Origin: Nilaparvata lugens
Lineage: Eukaryota > Arthropoda > Insecta > Hemiptera > Delphacidae
NCBI RefSeq assembly: GCF_014356525.2
Contig: NC_052506.1
Location: 28,973,637-29,037,636, forward strand
DNA: 64,000 nucleotides
Direction: 5' to 3'
Shown: piece after piece, positions 11,314 to 22,346 of the stretch
Layout: each line of letters opens with the position of its first letter
Position numbering within the stretch: position 1 is the stretch's first letter
Notes under the pieces: generated by a model
The model's database searches: none
Told to the model about the DNA's origin: nothing
What the model saw: only the letters and a program-made list of their open reading frames with translations
Translations under genes and position numbers: made by a program

Positions 11314-12457
11314 CGAAATGGCACTCACTCACTCACTGACTGAATGACTGACTGACTGACTGACTGACTGACTGACTCACTCACTCGCAGAACTAAAAAT
11401 CTACCGGACCAAAAACATTCAAATTTGGTAGGTATGTTCAGTTCGCCCTTTAGAGGCGCACTAAGAACGGATTTGGAAAAATCTCAACTCTAAGGGTGGT
11501 TTTTAAGGGTTTAAAGTTCGTCTTTCAGCATGCATTCTTATTCCAATCTCTTAATTATAATTATTGAAAAAATGTCCATACCATTATGTTAATATAGAAC
11601 TATAATCTAGAGAGAGTACCTCTACGAAACAGTTGTTAACTGGTAACTAGATTAATAATTTAAAGGGTTGGCATTAAGTTGAGTTGACTTTGTTAGGTTG
11701 GCACCAAGCTGAAGATTGAATTGCATTTATCGCGGAAAAATTGATTGGGCACTGCTACTTCAATCAGAGCTATTCCTGGGAACATTATATTACTAGCCGT
11801 CAGGCTCGCTTCGCTCGCCATATCCGTTTAGCCAGACGTTTAATCTGGACCCCCCGACTGGATCGTCCTAACATATGATAAAAATATAACATAAAATATC
11901 AAATTTGTTATGTATGTTTAGTTGGTCCTTTAGAGGCGCAATAAGAACGGATTTGGAAAAATTTCCAAAGATATGCCCAAAATCTGCGTTTTTCCATCGT
12001 TTTTTAGCGTTCTCTCAGCTTTATCGAGAATAAATAAACAGAAAATGTTCAAATCTAGCTCAGCTAGGGTGTAATAATGTTGCGTTAGAAGGAATTTGAA
12101 ATAACGCCAAAGATACGCCCAAAATTAGCGGTTTTTTGCTTTTTCTCAGTTCTTTCATCAAGTAATAGACAGAAAATGTTAAAATTTGGTACAGAGGTTT
12201 AGCTAGGGTCTAAAAGTTTTGTAATAAGAAGACTTTGATATTTCATCAAAGTTACGCCCAAAATCAGCGTTTTTCCAATGTTTTTCACAGCTCTTCTGCG
12301 TTTTCTCAGTATTTTGACTTTCTGATGGAATGAAGCATGCTCAAACGGAAAATGCAGGCGACCGAAGTGAGCCTGCTTATCTCATTTTGGGACGATCCAA
12401 GGGGGCGGAGCCCCCTGGCTAGACGGATATGGCGAGCGAAGCGAGCCTGACGGCTAG
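11309..12457. repeat. Repeat unit 2, longer tandem copy
   Basis: This repeats the head of unit 1 (AAAAGCGAAATGGCACTCAC, GACT tract, CTACCGGACCAAAAACATTC) and the same inner inverted repeat (CTAGCCGTCAGGCTCGCTTC near 11805, complement ending CTAG at 12457). Between the inverted repeats it holds about 430 extra bases. These contain three diverged short repeats built around 'AAAGATACGCCCAAAATC' and 'GCGTTTTTCC' (about 11960, 12110, 12250). It ends with the hairpin-forming GGGGGCGGAGCCCCC and CTAG. Confidence 0.75.
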
Positions 12458-15400
12458 TACTATCTATATATTGCAAATCACATTGGTTATATGAGAAAAT
12501 CATAATTGGTTATTCATTTCATCTTAAAAGTTGAGAGTTGCTTTTAAATGCGTTCTCCATACTATCTATTTACTGTATTTGAAATCACATTTCGTATTCA
12601 TTAGATACGTGAATGTATCTTATTAAACTGGATATATAGAACATTTATCATGAGAAATGGATGCTGATGGTATTTTCAGATGTAGGATTATGTGGAATTC
12701 AATGGATAAGTCAGGCAAATGATTGATTACACATACTATGAAGTGAAATACTTCAGTAAGGGACTAAAAGATACAAGGATTTAAGCAATAAAAGAGGATA
12801 GGGTCGAAAGACATAGATGTCCACAGCAAAACAGCCATCTAGTAATATAAGTGAGTAGGTCTGTGACATCTGTCAGGCTGTGCTTGATTCCTGAATGTTA
12901 TTGGCTGGATGTATGTGAGATTGCAGATACAGAGCAGCTTGGGAGTTTCGTTAGGACGGGACAGTGGCGTGGGAGTTGAAGAAGGAAAAGGCAGGCAGAG
13001 AAAAAGATTGAACAGGAAGCAAGGGAGCTGATAGCTTTTACAGAATCTGGGATCGAAGCTGTATACAGACCAACACAAACAACCCTTGCACGAAAGGGTT
13101 GCGAAGCAACTCGTCTTATTTTTCTCTTTCATTTTTTTGAGATCAGTTTATTATTATACCCAGAAGAAAACAACGAAACCGTAGATGGGTTATGTCTGCA
13201 TTGAAAGAAACATAGTAGGACCAATTTGTCTGGAAAATGAAATCTAGATGGAATTGGGAATCTTGGTATTGCAACTAATTCGAAATTATCATGACTAATA
13301 TTTTATACATTTACGAAGATTTCTTGAATCCGATAACTGAGGTATAATTGCAATACGGATCGCTGGGTGAACGACAATTTTACCTTTGAAGTTTCAAATC
13401 AATATAATATCCTAATAATAATAGCATGGACATAGGAAAATAAGCTTTAATACTGTAAACTTGGCATTGCATTTTTCGATTATTCTTAGACTAATCTATG
13501 ATTTTTCTCTAGAATTTTAATCGAAGTTAACCACGTTTGAAACCACGTTTTTGGCGAAATTATCTCAGTAGGCCTATTCAAAAAGCTGTTAGAAATTTTA
13601 TTCACAGAATTAGATGCTATTTACAAAATAAGATGACTTCATTGGATTTGGCAAATTTTGAATGATAATGAACTATTTATTCATGTTAAAATGAAGTGGG
13701 AAGCATTCCATCTTAAAAGAGGTGTAATCCACAAAAATCTACCTGAGAACTCTTTCAGGCATTTTTTATTCTTCCCGAATTCAACAATTCGTAGCAAAAT
13801 TTAAGAGAGTTGCAGATGCAGTTAGCCTACTTTCTATAAAAAAGACTGGGTTATTCCGAATGCGTTACCATACACATTATAATCGACTATTCCCATGGAC
13901 TTAATTGGTTTAGAATGCAATAAGATTAACGACTTGTTCCACAATAGATAGAGCCAGCATAATTTGCAGCTTAACTGGCAAGCCGACTGGCACCGTGTGA
14001 ATCAGCCTTTATGGAATGCTTGCAGCACGTCATGCTTTGAAAAAAAGATGAACAAAAACATTTTACAGGTAAAAAATTTAAGGGTTGTAACGTTATTTTT
14101 GTGAATAACGTTTTGCCTGGCTTGGCTGCAGTCGGTAAAGCATGAGTAAAAAATTATATAATTCTGGTTGTGGTTCTTAGAATATAAATTAGACAAAACT
14201 CTCTTAGGCTTGCTCAGGAGCTCCCACAGTTCACTGCTCTTGGACAATTTATATAAATCTCTGGAACGTATTATTCCCAAAGATTTGATTATCAATACTA
14301 AGTATCGCTGACTAAACCAACTTATTCGGTGAAGAATAAAGTCGGATGGTGATTTCACTCGAAGCACTGAGGGCGCCCTAAATTTACATATTTCGGTAAT
14401 TTATTACTCACGTGCTGAATTTTCACAAGACCATGGTGGAGATCCGAATTTCCTGGTCATCCTGGATTTTTGGTGGCCGAAGTCGTCCTCTCTAAGGGAA
14501 TAAATAAATATCTAATGACTTACGCTTTAATACAGCATCACTAAGTCTTATAAAAAATTAATTAATGAATTTATATTTTAAGTCTTTCAAATGTACAATT
14601 CAACAAAGGGACTTGTGCTCTATAAAATTTAGTGGCATTCCATGGCAGTGTCTGGCGAGCAAGTGGGCAAGTCCTACCCTTATTTTCTACAATCCTATTT
14701 CTGACTTACAAATTTGCATACATTTGAATATTTCACTACTACACCATTAAAAAGATCAAATAGTCCGTGCCAATCTGCTAAATTATTACCCATATCTTAG
14801 GTATTGTATTTTATAATTACTCTGACCATATCTGATACATAAACAGAGTGATGATAATTCATAAATTCTTATCATTTATAAAAATATTTATAGATTAATT
14901 TGAATCGGCTCTCTATTGCCGCCCATCAATTACTGGATTGGTTCATGCAAATTCACAAATGTATCCATGCGCCTATGACTATCCTACTTCCTTAATATTC
15001 TAATTTATTTATTTTGGTGTATTTGTTCATGCTCATTACAGATAATAAATATTTTTGGAATTTATAAGTTGTTTTTCCCTCTACAACAAGTAGCCATGTG
15101 CTTTCCAAATCATCTAGTTGAATACTATTTGTTTACAACAAATTTTTGCCAAGGTGTCTGGCTAGATTTCACATTATACGGCTTGATCGATTATTAGGTT
15201 GCCGATCAGTAGGTATTAAAGCCTAGCCTAAAAATTTCCAATACTTTATATAATATAATAAATAGCAAATAAAATTCGTTTCTATTCGGCTGTTCTAATT
15301 TTAGCCATGATACCCATTATTATCCAATCTTTCACTTGTTGTTATTGCATTTGGCAATAATAGAATAGCTGTTTTGCTCCAGACCTATAAAATTCTTTCA

Positions 15401-15602
15401 ATTAGCGATTTTGCTTGCTTATCGAATTTTAATACATTACAGGGTCTTATTATGCATCTTCTTCTTCAATTAGTGGCTGTCCGTTTCAGATGTAAGCTAT
15501 GAGCATTGGCATGGTCTTCGCAACATCCTCATTTTTGTTGTTGATAGCCCTTAAAAAAATGATTGTCGACTAAAATCTCAGTGTTTTCCTCTCTAAAGTC
15601 GA
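12458..15602. other. Long non-coding stretch
   Basis: No gene, RNA or clear repeat was identified. Several ORFs of 60-120 codons on either strand (for example 14367-14002 minus) have no recognisable motif and no exon-like boundaries. Confidence 0.35.
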
Positions 15603-15967
15603 CAGTAAGGTCCACGTTTTAATGGCAGTGTTTGATTAGCTATGGTATTGCTGTCCTTGTCTATCATTCAACAAAGCTGATAGCGCTATCTCTTTCTCGC
15701 TTTGCTCTGTTGCCAGATTGTTTTTTCACAATTTAGAGATATAATTAATTATCAAAATATTTCATTTTAATTATGAAAATTCATCATGAAACTATTGAGA
15801 AATATAACTTCTTGCTTGATAAGATATAATTGATTATTTCACACGAGAATGAACAGTTAATAATTATTACATCAATAAACCTGTATCAGCTACCTTTTAT
15901 AGAAGGCATTGACAACGTTGCTCTGCTATCTTTCTACACTGCCATTATAACGTGGACCTCACTATAG
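15603..15967. mobile_element. MITE, 'CCACGTTATAATGGCAGTG' family, copy 1
   Basis: Terminal inverted repeats: left AGTAAGGTCCACGTTTTAATG, right CACTGCCATTATAACGTGG then ACCTCACTATAG. The interior is AT-rich with a conserved block near each end (GATAGCGCTATCTCTTTCTC on the left; ATCAATAAACCTGTATCAGC on the right). No ORF is present. Related copies lie at 45574, 47822 and 48580, with a partial one near 48440. Confidence 0.85.
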
Positions 15968-16659
15968 TATATTGTTATCTTGAAACCTGTATGTTTATGT
16001 GGATTGGGTTAATTGAATTAGAAAACCCATTATATTGAGTTCATATAACATTATGTAAGATTCCATAAGTGCTCTGGTTCTTCGGGTCAAACAGCATTGT
16101 CATAATGATGATGTCATAATACAATTTTCATAATTATATTACATATACATTTTCATATATATTACTTCTAGAGCGCCACAAGTAAAAAAAGCTGCCACCC
16201 TTATCGGCTGTTCTTATGACAACGAAATCTATGAATTGTGATTTATTGTGATCGAAGTTCATAGCTCTTATAAATTAAATAATTTTGAATTATTTAATGA
16301 AATTCTCATCTCACTGTCAAAATCAATGTCTTTCAAACTCTGAGATTAAATGTAAACATTAGTCTTGTCAACTTGTCTGCATGGCCTCTACTCTACTTGA
16401 TTTTTCTCTATGATGGCACTTTTTGAAATTGTAAGTACCATCCAGTCGTGGCCGTTCTAGACAATCTTCTTGCTCGTTTGCGTCACTTGGTCCTCCTGTC
16501 TTCTTGACATCTCGAAGACAGTTGTCGGCTTCAACCAGTCACCTCAAGAACCGGTTTTAGACATCCAGTCGGGATGACCAGGTGCCGGTATGACACCCAG
16601 ACATTTACACTTCTGTAGGTTCGTTTGTCTCTTACTTACTTGTCTCTTTTCATTCAAAA
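15968..16659. other. Non-coding, possibly the upstream part of a LINE
   Basis: No ORF of note. The last few hundred bases may be the 5' part of ORF1 of the CR1-like LINE that becomes recognisable at about 16680. Confidence 0.3.
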
Positions 16660-16763
16660 TTTGAAAAGGTCAAAGAAGAATGTAAAAGTATATGCACTGA
16701 TATGGGCAAGAAAGACCTTTCTGTGATAATTGCTGGAAGAAATGATATCGCCTGCAATGAAGC
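16660..16763 (+). pseudogene. CR1-like LINE, ORF1 esterase-like domain, segment A
   Basis: In plus-strand frame this reads VKEECKS...DLSVIIAGRNDIACNEA. That fits the conserved core of the SGNH-hydrolase (esterase) domain found in ORF1 of CR1-type LINEs. The frame is cut by the hAT-like insertion at 16764 and resumes after 17776 (NESDELIRL), because the target duplication AATGAAGC/AATGAATC encodes the Asn-Glu shared by both sides. Confidence 0.6.
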
Positions 16764-17776
16764 CAGTGGCGTAGCCAGAAAAAATTTCAGGGGGAATCAT
16801 AACATTGGAGTAGAAAGCACCTAAACTTTGAGGGTGACACCGGGGGGGTGAGGGGGTATGGAATACGCCCCACCAAAGGGGGGTCCTCCCAGAAAATATT
16901 TAAAATATACCTCCAATTTGGTGCGATTTTAAACAATTTCCACTTGAAAACAAACATTCCATTCAAGTTTTTTTGGTGATCAGTAGGCCACTTATTATTT
17001 CGATTTTCTCTTGAAAATGTAATAGGCCTATGGGTTTCTGATTAAATAACAAATGGAATGGAATGGAGTAGAATTTTGTAAGTCATTCAATTGTTAAAAA
17101 AAATAGTGACTTTGCAGGAAGTCTACTCATTGTTAGATAACAAGCTAGAATGCTTAAATTTTGGCTCCAATAAAGCACTATTTCAACCAACTTTATAGGC
17201 TTAGTTTTAACTTGACTAACAATTTTTTTCAAATTTACATGATTCTTACTAGAGTGTTCAAACTTGACTTTACAATGTTTTTTTTGGGGGGGGGGTGAAA
17301 CTTTTTTTTAATATTAAGGGGATGTGTCCCTCCTGTCCATGGTAGAAACTACGCCCGTTCATCATAACTGTGAAATTTTCTGGGGTACTCTCTAGAAGAA
17401 GCTGCTGGAGCTTTGTTTAAGGATATGCAAGAAACTGAATAAACTATAATCAACTAGAGCAATATAAGCTTTATTGAATTTCTTCATAATAATAGATGGT
17501 AAAAGTGAACTAACTTTGAAGTGTTATCTGTAGTTTCTCTATCCCCAACTATCTAGTCCCTACACACTAGACCACTCACTGTCTATAAGAAAATAGCTCA
17601 TTATTATTACCATTGCTATGCTATTTCAGTGCTTCTCTCATCCCTTTATATTTCTCGACTTACACAGTACAATATAACAAAAATATGGCATTGGATGCTA
17701 ATTTTTGTGGCTGATCCAGGTTCCATTTCGGGGTGGATACATCCCCATAACCCCCCCCCCCCTGGATACACCACTG
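16764..17776. mobile_element. hAT-like non-autonomous element with 8-bp target duplication
   Basis: The ends are inverted repeats: left CAGTGGCGTAGCCAG, right CTGGATACACCACTG. They are flanked by an 8-bp duplication, AATGAAGC (16756-16763) and AATGAATC (17777-17784), differing at one base. CAGTGG-type ends with 8-bp duplications are characteristic of hAT transposons. The 1013-bp interior has poly-G/poly-C stretches (around 16850, 17285 and 17750) and no transposase ORF. Confidence 0.75.
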
Positions 17777-18154
17777 AATGAATCTGATGAGCTTATTCGA
17801 TTGTAAAAAAAGGAGACTTTATGGAGTTACAGACCAATGTTTCAATTTTCTCAGTGCCACATTGTCATGATCTTCCCACGCAGTTGATCGTGCGTCAACA
17901 AGGAGATACGGAAAACTAATGACCGTTTGAAAAACCTATCTAAGCATTTCTCCAACGTTCAATTCGCGCTCTTGAGTACTGTAGGGCCGCGGATCCACAC
18001 TCCACACGGCCTTCACCTGAGCTTTTTGGGTAAGAAATATACTAGTGAAATTATTTTGAATAGGGCATCTGGACTCAGTGACAGTTCAGAGATGTTTGAC
18101 CAGCCAATCCCATTGAAACATCAGAATGAAGATAAAAATACTTCTTTAGAATAA
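17777..18154 (+). pseudogene. CR1-like LINE, ORF1 esterase-like domain, segment B
   Basis: Continuation of ORF1 after the hAT-like insertion. The clear end is KTNDRLKNLSKHFSNVQF followed by IHTPHGLHLSFLGKKYTS; HGLHL is the conserved Asp/His-type terminal block of the SGNH esterase in LINE ORF1 proteins. The open segment from 17927 ends with a stop at 18154. The upstream part contains stops, so the protein is dead. Confidence 0.65.
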
Positions 18155-18259
18155 ATCGCACATCAACTAGGAAATCAGCATAGGCTATAAAAAAAGTAAG
18201 AGCACGAGTAGGCAAGTTGTTCTCAATCGGAGTAGATTAGTGCTTCCTATCAGTAAAAA

Positions 18260-19480
18260 AGTGAATTTGAGAATAACTTATATTATACAAGGGTTTCGAA
18301 GGAAAACTAACATTCTTAATGAATTTAGTTGATAACAAGTTTGACATACTATGTGTAAGTGAGCACTGGCTGCGGTCGGATGAAACTGTATTTGTCAAAC
18401 TTGATGTTTTTTATTAACTAATAGCTATTGTAGAACTATTCAAAAGAACGGTGGAGTAGCAATTTTTGTGAATAAGATTTTTCACCCATTGTGTAAAAAC
18501 TTATGTCTATGATTAGAACTGAATTGAAATTAATTGTGGTGTCATTATATAGAGCACCAAGTGGGTATGCAAAAATATTCCTTTACAAATTTAAGGAGAG
18601 AATGCTTCATTTTACAAAAAATATTTATAGAGATTTTACAATATCCTAATATTTGGTGGTGATCTCAATTCTTAATTTGATATTACACAGGGAAAGCAAC
18701 ATGCCAATGACTTAGCAAACCTTTTGCGACAATTTGATTACCGATTTTTCAATGTCAAGCCAACTAGAGGTCACGCGTGCGTAGATAATATATTTTCCAA
18801 TGTACATAACGAATTTGCTGTCTCTGATGTTATGACATTCCCCTTCTCTGATCATGACTGTGTTTGCATTGAAGTAACACTGATCACAAGTATTAATCCT
18901 GGTTCTAGAGAGGCCACAATAGTCACAACAAGGCCTTTAACCAATTAATGTCAAGTTTTAAATGTATCATGAACAGCATTGACTGGCGGGTAATCTTGAT
19001 GAAATCGGATGCTAATGATATGTTTGAATCTGTACTCAATGTAGTATTGTACTATTTTAGCTTGGCAATCCCTATAATATCCTTCAGAAAAAGCAAAGAT
19101 CTGACCACAATTAAATATAAAATAGAAATTGTAAGAAAGCAAATTGGTACACACCTCAACTTGATAAATTGAAAATCCTTTCAACTCTTTTCTTATGATA
19201 ATTAAAAGAAAAAACACAAACTGAAGACACTATATTATTTGAGATGTAGGTAACAGCTTATACAGAGTGGCAATTGATGAGGCTGAAAAGCGTTCAACGG
19301 CACAAATGATTGAGTCTTCTAGAAATAAGTGTAAAAAAAGCATGGCAGTCATAAAGTCGGTGCCTTCATCTAAAGAGTCGCATATTATGCCACCTGCAGA
19401 TAATGTCTTGAATAACTACTACATAAACATAACTGATGAAGTACACAATAAGATTATTAAGACCTCTCTATCAGCTAGTG
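18260..19480 (+). pseudogene. CR1-like LINE, ORF2 endonuclease region
   Basis: ORF2 follows ORF1 by about 100 bases. The endonuclease reads, with several frame breaks: FDILCVSEHWLRSDE (18340), QKNGGVAIFVN (18445), LIVVSLYRAPSG (18530), GDLNS (18660), then TRGHACVDNIFSNV and FSDHDCVCIEVTL (18760-18890), the last being the catalytic SDH block. After 18948 the linker to the reverse transcriptase can be followed through NNYYINITDEVHN (19420) to TSLSAS at 19480, where another LINE is inserted. The frame continues at 20520 with EMLKITKSINQ. Confidence 0.7.
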
Positions 19481-20508
19481 GCATGACAAATTGTATGAAA
19501 TTCTCAAAGGTAAAAATATTGACAGTAGAGATATTAACATAATTACCAATTTATACTGGAATCAAACAGCAAAGATCAGAGTTGAGAATGAGATGAAGAT
19601 TTGTCGTGGTGTTCGTCAGGGATGTGTCCTTTCACCACTCTTGTTTAATGTCTACAGTGAAGCCATTTGTCAAGAAGCTTCAATGGAGCAAAATGTTGGT
19701 CTTTCCATAAATGGAGTAACTATTAATAAGTTACGCTATGCAGATGACACACTTCTGATAGCGGGAAGTGAGAATGAGTTGCAGCAATCACTAGAAAATG
19801 TGAATAACTACAGCAATAACTATGGGTTGAAGCTGAATCTTAAGAAAACCAAGTGCATGATTGTCTCGAAAAAGCAGAGAGTGCCAATTTATATTGTAGT
19901 GGACAATTATACACCTATTGAGAGAGTCACAGTATCTTGGATCATGGATTACTGAAGTGAACGATCAGACCAGGGAGATCAAAGGACGAGTGGAAATAGC
20001 ACGACAGGTGTTCATTAAAATGAAAAGATTTCTGTATAGCCGAGATATTAAACTAGAACTTAGAATACGCATGCTGCTTTGTTATGTGTTTTCTACATTG
20101 CTGTACGGCATGGAAGCATGGACTTTGAAAAAGTCAAACCTCAAAAACATCGAGGCATTTGAAATGTGGTACTATAGAAGGGTGTGGAGAATACCATTGA
20201 CAAGAAAAGTGACAAAGTACTGTTGATTATGGCAAAGGAATGTGAAGTTTTGCGACTATAAAGAGAAGAAAATTGCAATATTTGGGCCATGTAATGAGGG
20301 GTGAGAAGTATGAGCTGTTGAGACTTATATTGCAAGGAAGGATCATGGGAAAGAGAAGTGTGGGAAGAAGAAGGATATCCTGGCTGCGTAATTTAAGAGA
20401 ATGGTATGGCTGCAACTCAAGGGAACTATTCAAGGCTGCAATCAATAAAGTGAAAATTGCCGTGATGATTTCCAACCTCCGATAGGAGAAGGAACCAGAA
20501 GAAGAAGA
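19481..20508 (+). mobile_element. 5'-truncated LINE (RTE/BovB-like RT) with 11-bp target duplication, copy 1
   Basis: Inserted in the CR1-like LINE; both flanks carry ATCAGCTAGTG (19470-19480 and 20509-20519). It encodes the C-terminal half of a reverse transcriptase: RGVRQGCVLSPLLFNVYSEA, RYADDTLLIAGSE (catalytic Tyr-Ala-Asp-Asp), KLNLKKTKCMIVS, then the thumb and C-terminal part with TLLYGMEAWTLKKSN and QYLGHVMRGEKYELL. Frames break near 19930 and between 20226 and 20273, so it is inactive. It ends in a GAAGAAGAA-rich tail without poly(A), typical of RTE-type elements. A sister copy lies at 52864-53886. Confidence 0.85.
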
Positions 20509-20626
20509 ATCAGCTAGTGAGATGTTGAAAATAACGAAAAGCATTAATCAAGATTACAATTTTGAATTCCATGAGGTCGCTCCAGAAGCTCTTATTGAAA
20601 TTATTGGCAGCTTGAAGCCCTTAAAA
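20509..20626 (+). pseudogene. CR1-like LINE, ORF2 linker segment between two insertions
   Basis: It continues the host LINE frame from 19480 across the target duplication (TSLSAS|EMLKITKSINQDY) and reads on as FHEVAPEALIEIIGSLKP, the region just before the reverse transcriptase. It is interrupted at about 20627 by the 3' end of a LINE in the opposite orientation. Confidence 0.7.
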
Positions 20627-20880
20627 TTCAAATTCAAATTCTTTATTCAGAAAAAATAAATAAACAATCAAATGCATTTTAAAAAGCAAATACAATATTG
20701 TTTCCTAATATCTAATATGTGTTCCCTATAGGCTACCCTGTGTGGGGACACTTAAATATATATTATAAAATATTTATATACAAATTTAAATATTATATCA
20801 AGGAGAACATAATAACTGAATATGGTATTATATTGAAATAAATCAATATGTCAATTTATAATCATTCTTGCATTCATACG

Positions 20881-21270
<390 letters not shown>

Positions 21271-21520
21271 TTAATACTGAAATTTAATACTGTCTTACTG
21301 TTTACGCATACCGGACGGGATTTGTGAGTTCAATGATATTTGATTGTTGCAGTGTTCATGTCGTGTAATGTGTAAATTATACTAAATTTAGACCTATATT
21401 AATTTAGTAAAAAAATCATTCAGGTTGTCTGGTTGTAAAATGAATTTCTTGATTTCTTTTCTAAATAACTGACGTGACGTTATTTTCCTTGTTGTTACTG
21501 GAAGTGAATTGAATATTACT

Positions 21521-22346
21521 TTCCTTGCCCTATTACCATAGGTAAGGAAAGTATTGCTTTCCGAAAAAAATTAATGTACCCCAATTTCTAAATTTCTATA
21601 CGTTTCAAGGTCCCCTGAGTCCAAAAAAGTGGTTTTTGGGTATTGGTCTGTATGTGTGTTGTGTGTGTGTGTATGAGTGTATGTGCGACTGTGTACACGA
21701 TATCTCATCTCCCAATTAACGGAATGACTTGAGATTTGGAACTTAAGGTCCTCACACTATAAGGATCCGACACGAACAATTTCGATTAAATGCAATTTAA
21801 GATGGCGGCTAAAATGGCGAAAATGTTGTCAAAAACAGGGTTTTTCGCGATTTTCTCGAAAACGGCTCCAACGATTTTAATCAAATTCATACTTAAAAAA
21901 GTCATTGATAAGCTCTATCGACTGCCACAAGTCCCATATCTGTAAAAATTTCAGGAGCACCGCCCCATCTATGCAAAGTTTGATTTTATATTCTCAATTA
22001 TCAGGCTTCAGATACAATTTAAACGAAAAAATTGATGTGGAAAAGATTGAGCATAAAAATCTCTACAATTAATGTCCAGTAACATTTTCACCTAAAATTG
22101 AAAATAAGCTCGAAATTCGAGAAAATGTGATTATCCAATTGCAAACTGTTGGCAACTGTTGATTCTATAAAATGATTCACTATGAAGAGATAGCAGACCT
22201 AATATGTCTCCAGCATTATTGTCCTGTCACCAGCTGACTCAGATCTTTGTTTATAAGTAGACTTGAGATGCGCGGGAACACTAGCGTCAGGTGATCAATT
22301 CTCATAACGGCAAGGAAAGTTGTGTGAGTGCGCCACACCAGATTTT
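21521..22346. mobile_element. Unclassified 0.8-kb repeat inserted in the LINE C-terminus
   Basis: The minus-strand LINE protein reads FKYIAIK up to 22350 and resumes as VIFNSLPVTT at about 21515, so everything between is an insertion. The left end contains CCTTGCCCTATTACCATAGG then TAAGGAAAGTATTGC. The right end has ACGGCAAGGAAAGTTGTGTG then AGTGCGCCACACCAG; CCTTGCC and GGCAAGG are inverted with respect to each other. It is non-coding, with an internal TG-rich tract (21655-21690). Class unknown; probably a non-autonomous element. Confidence 0.7.

Noticed and set aside
14002..14367. 121-codon minus-strand ORF.
   Set aside because: No motif, ordinary AT-rich composition and no repeat relationship; within chance expectation for 64 kb of six frames.
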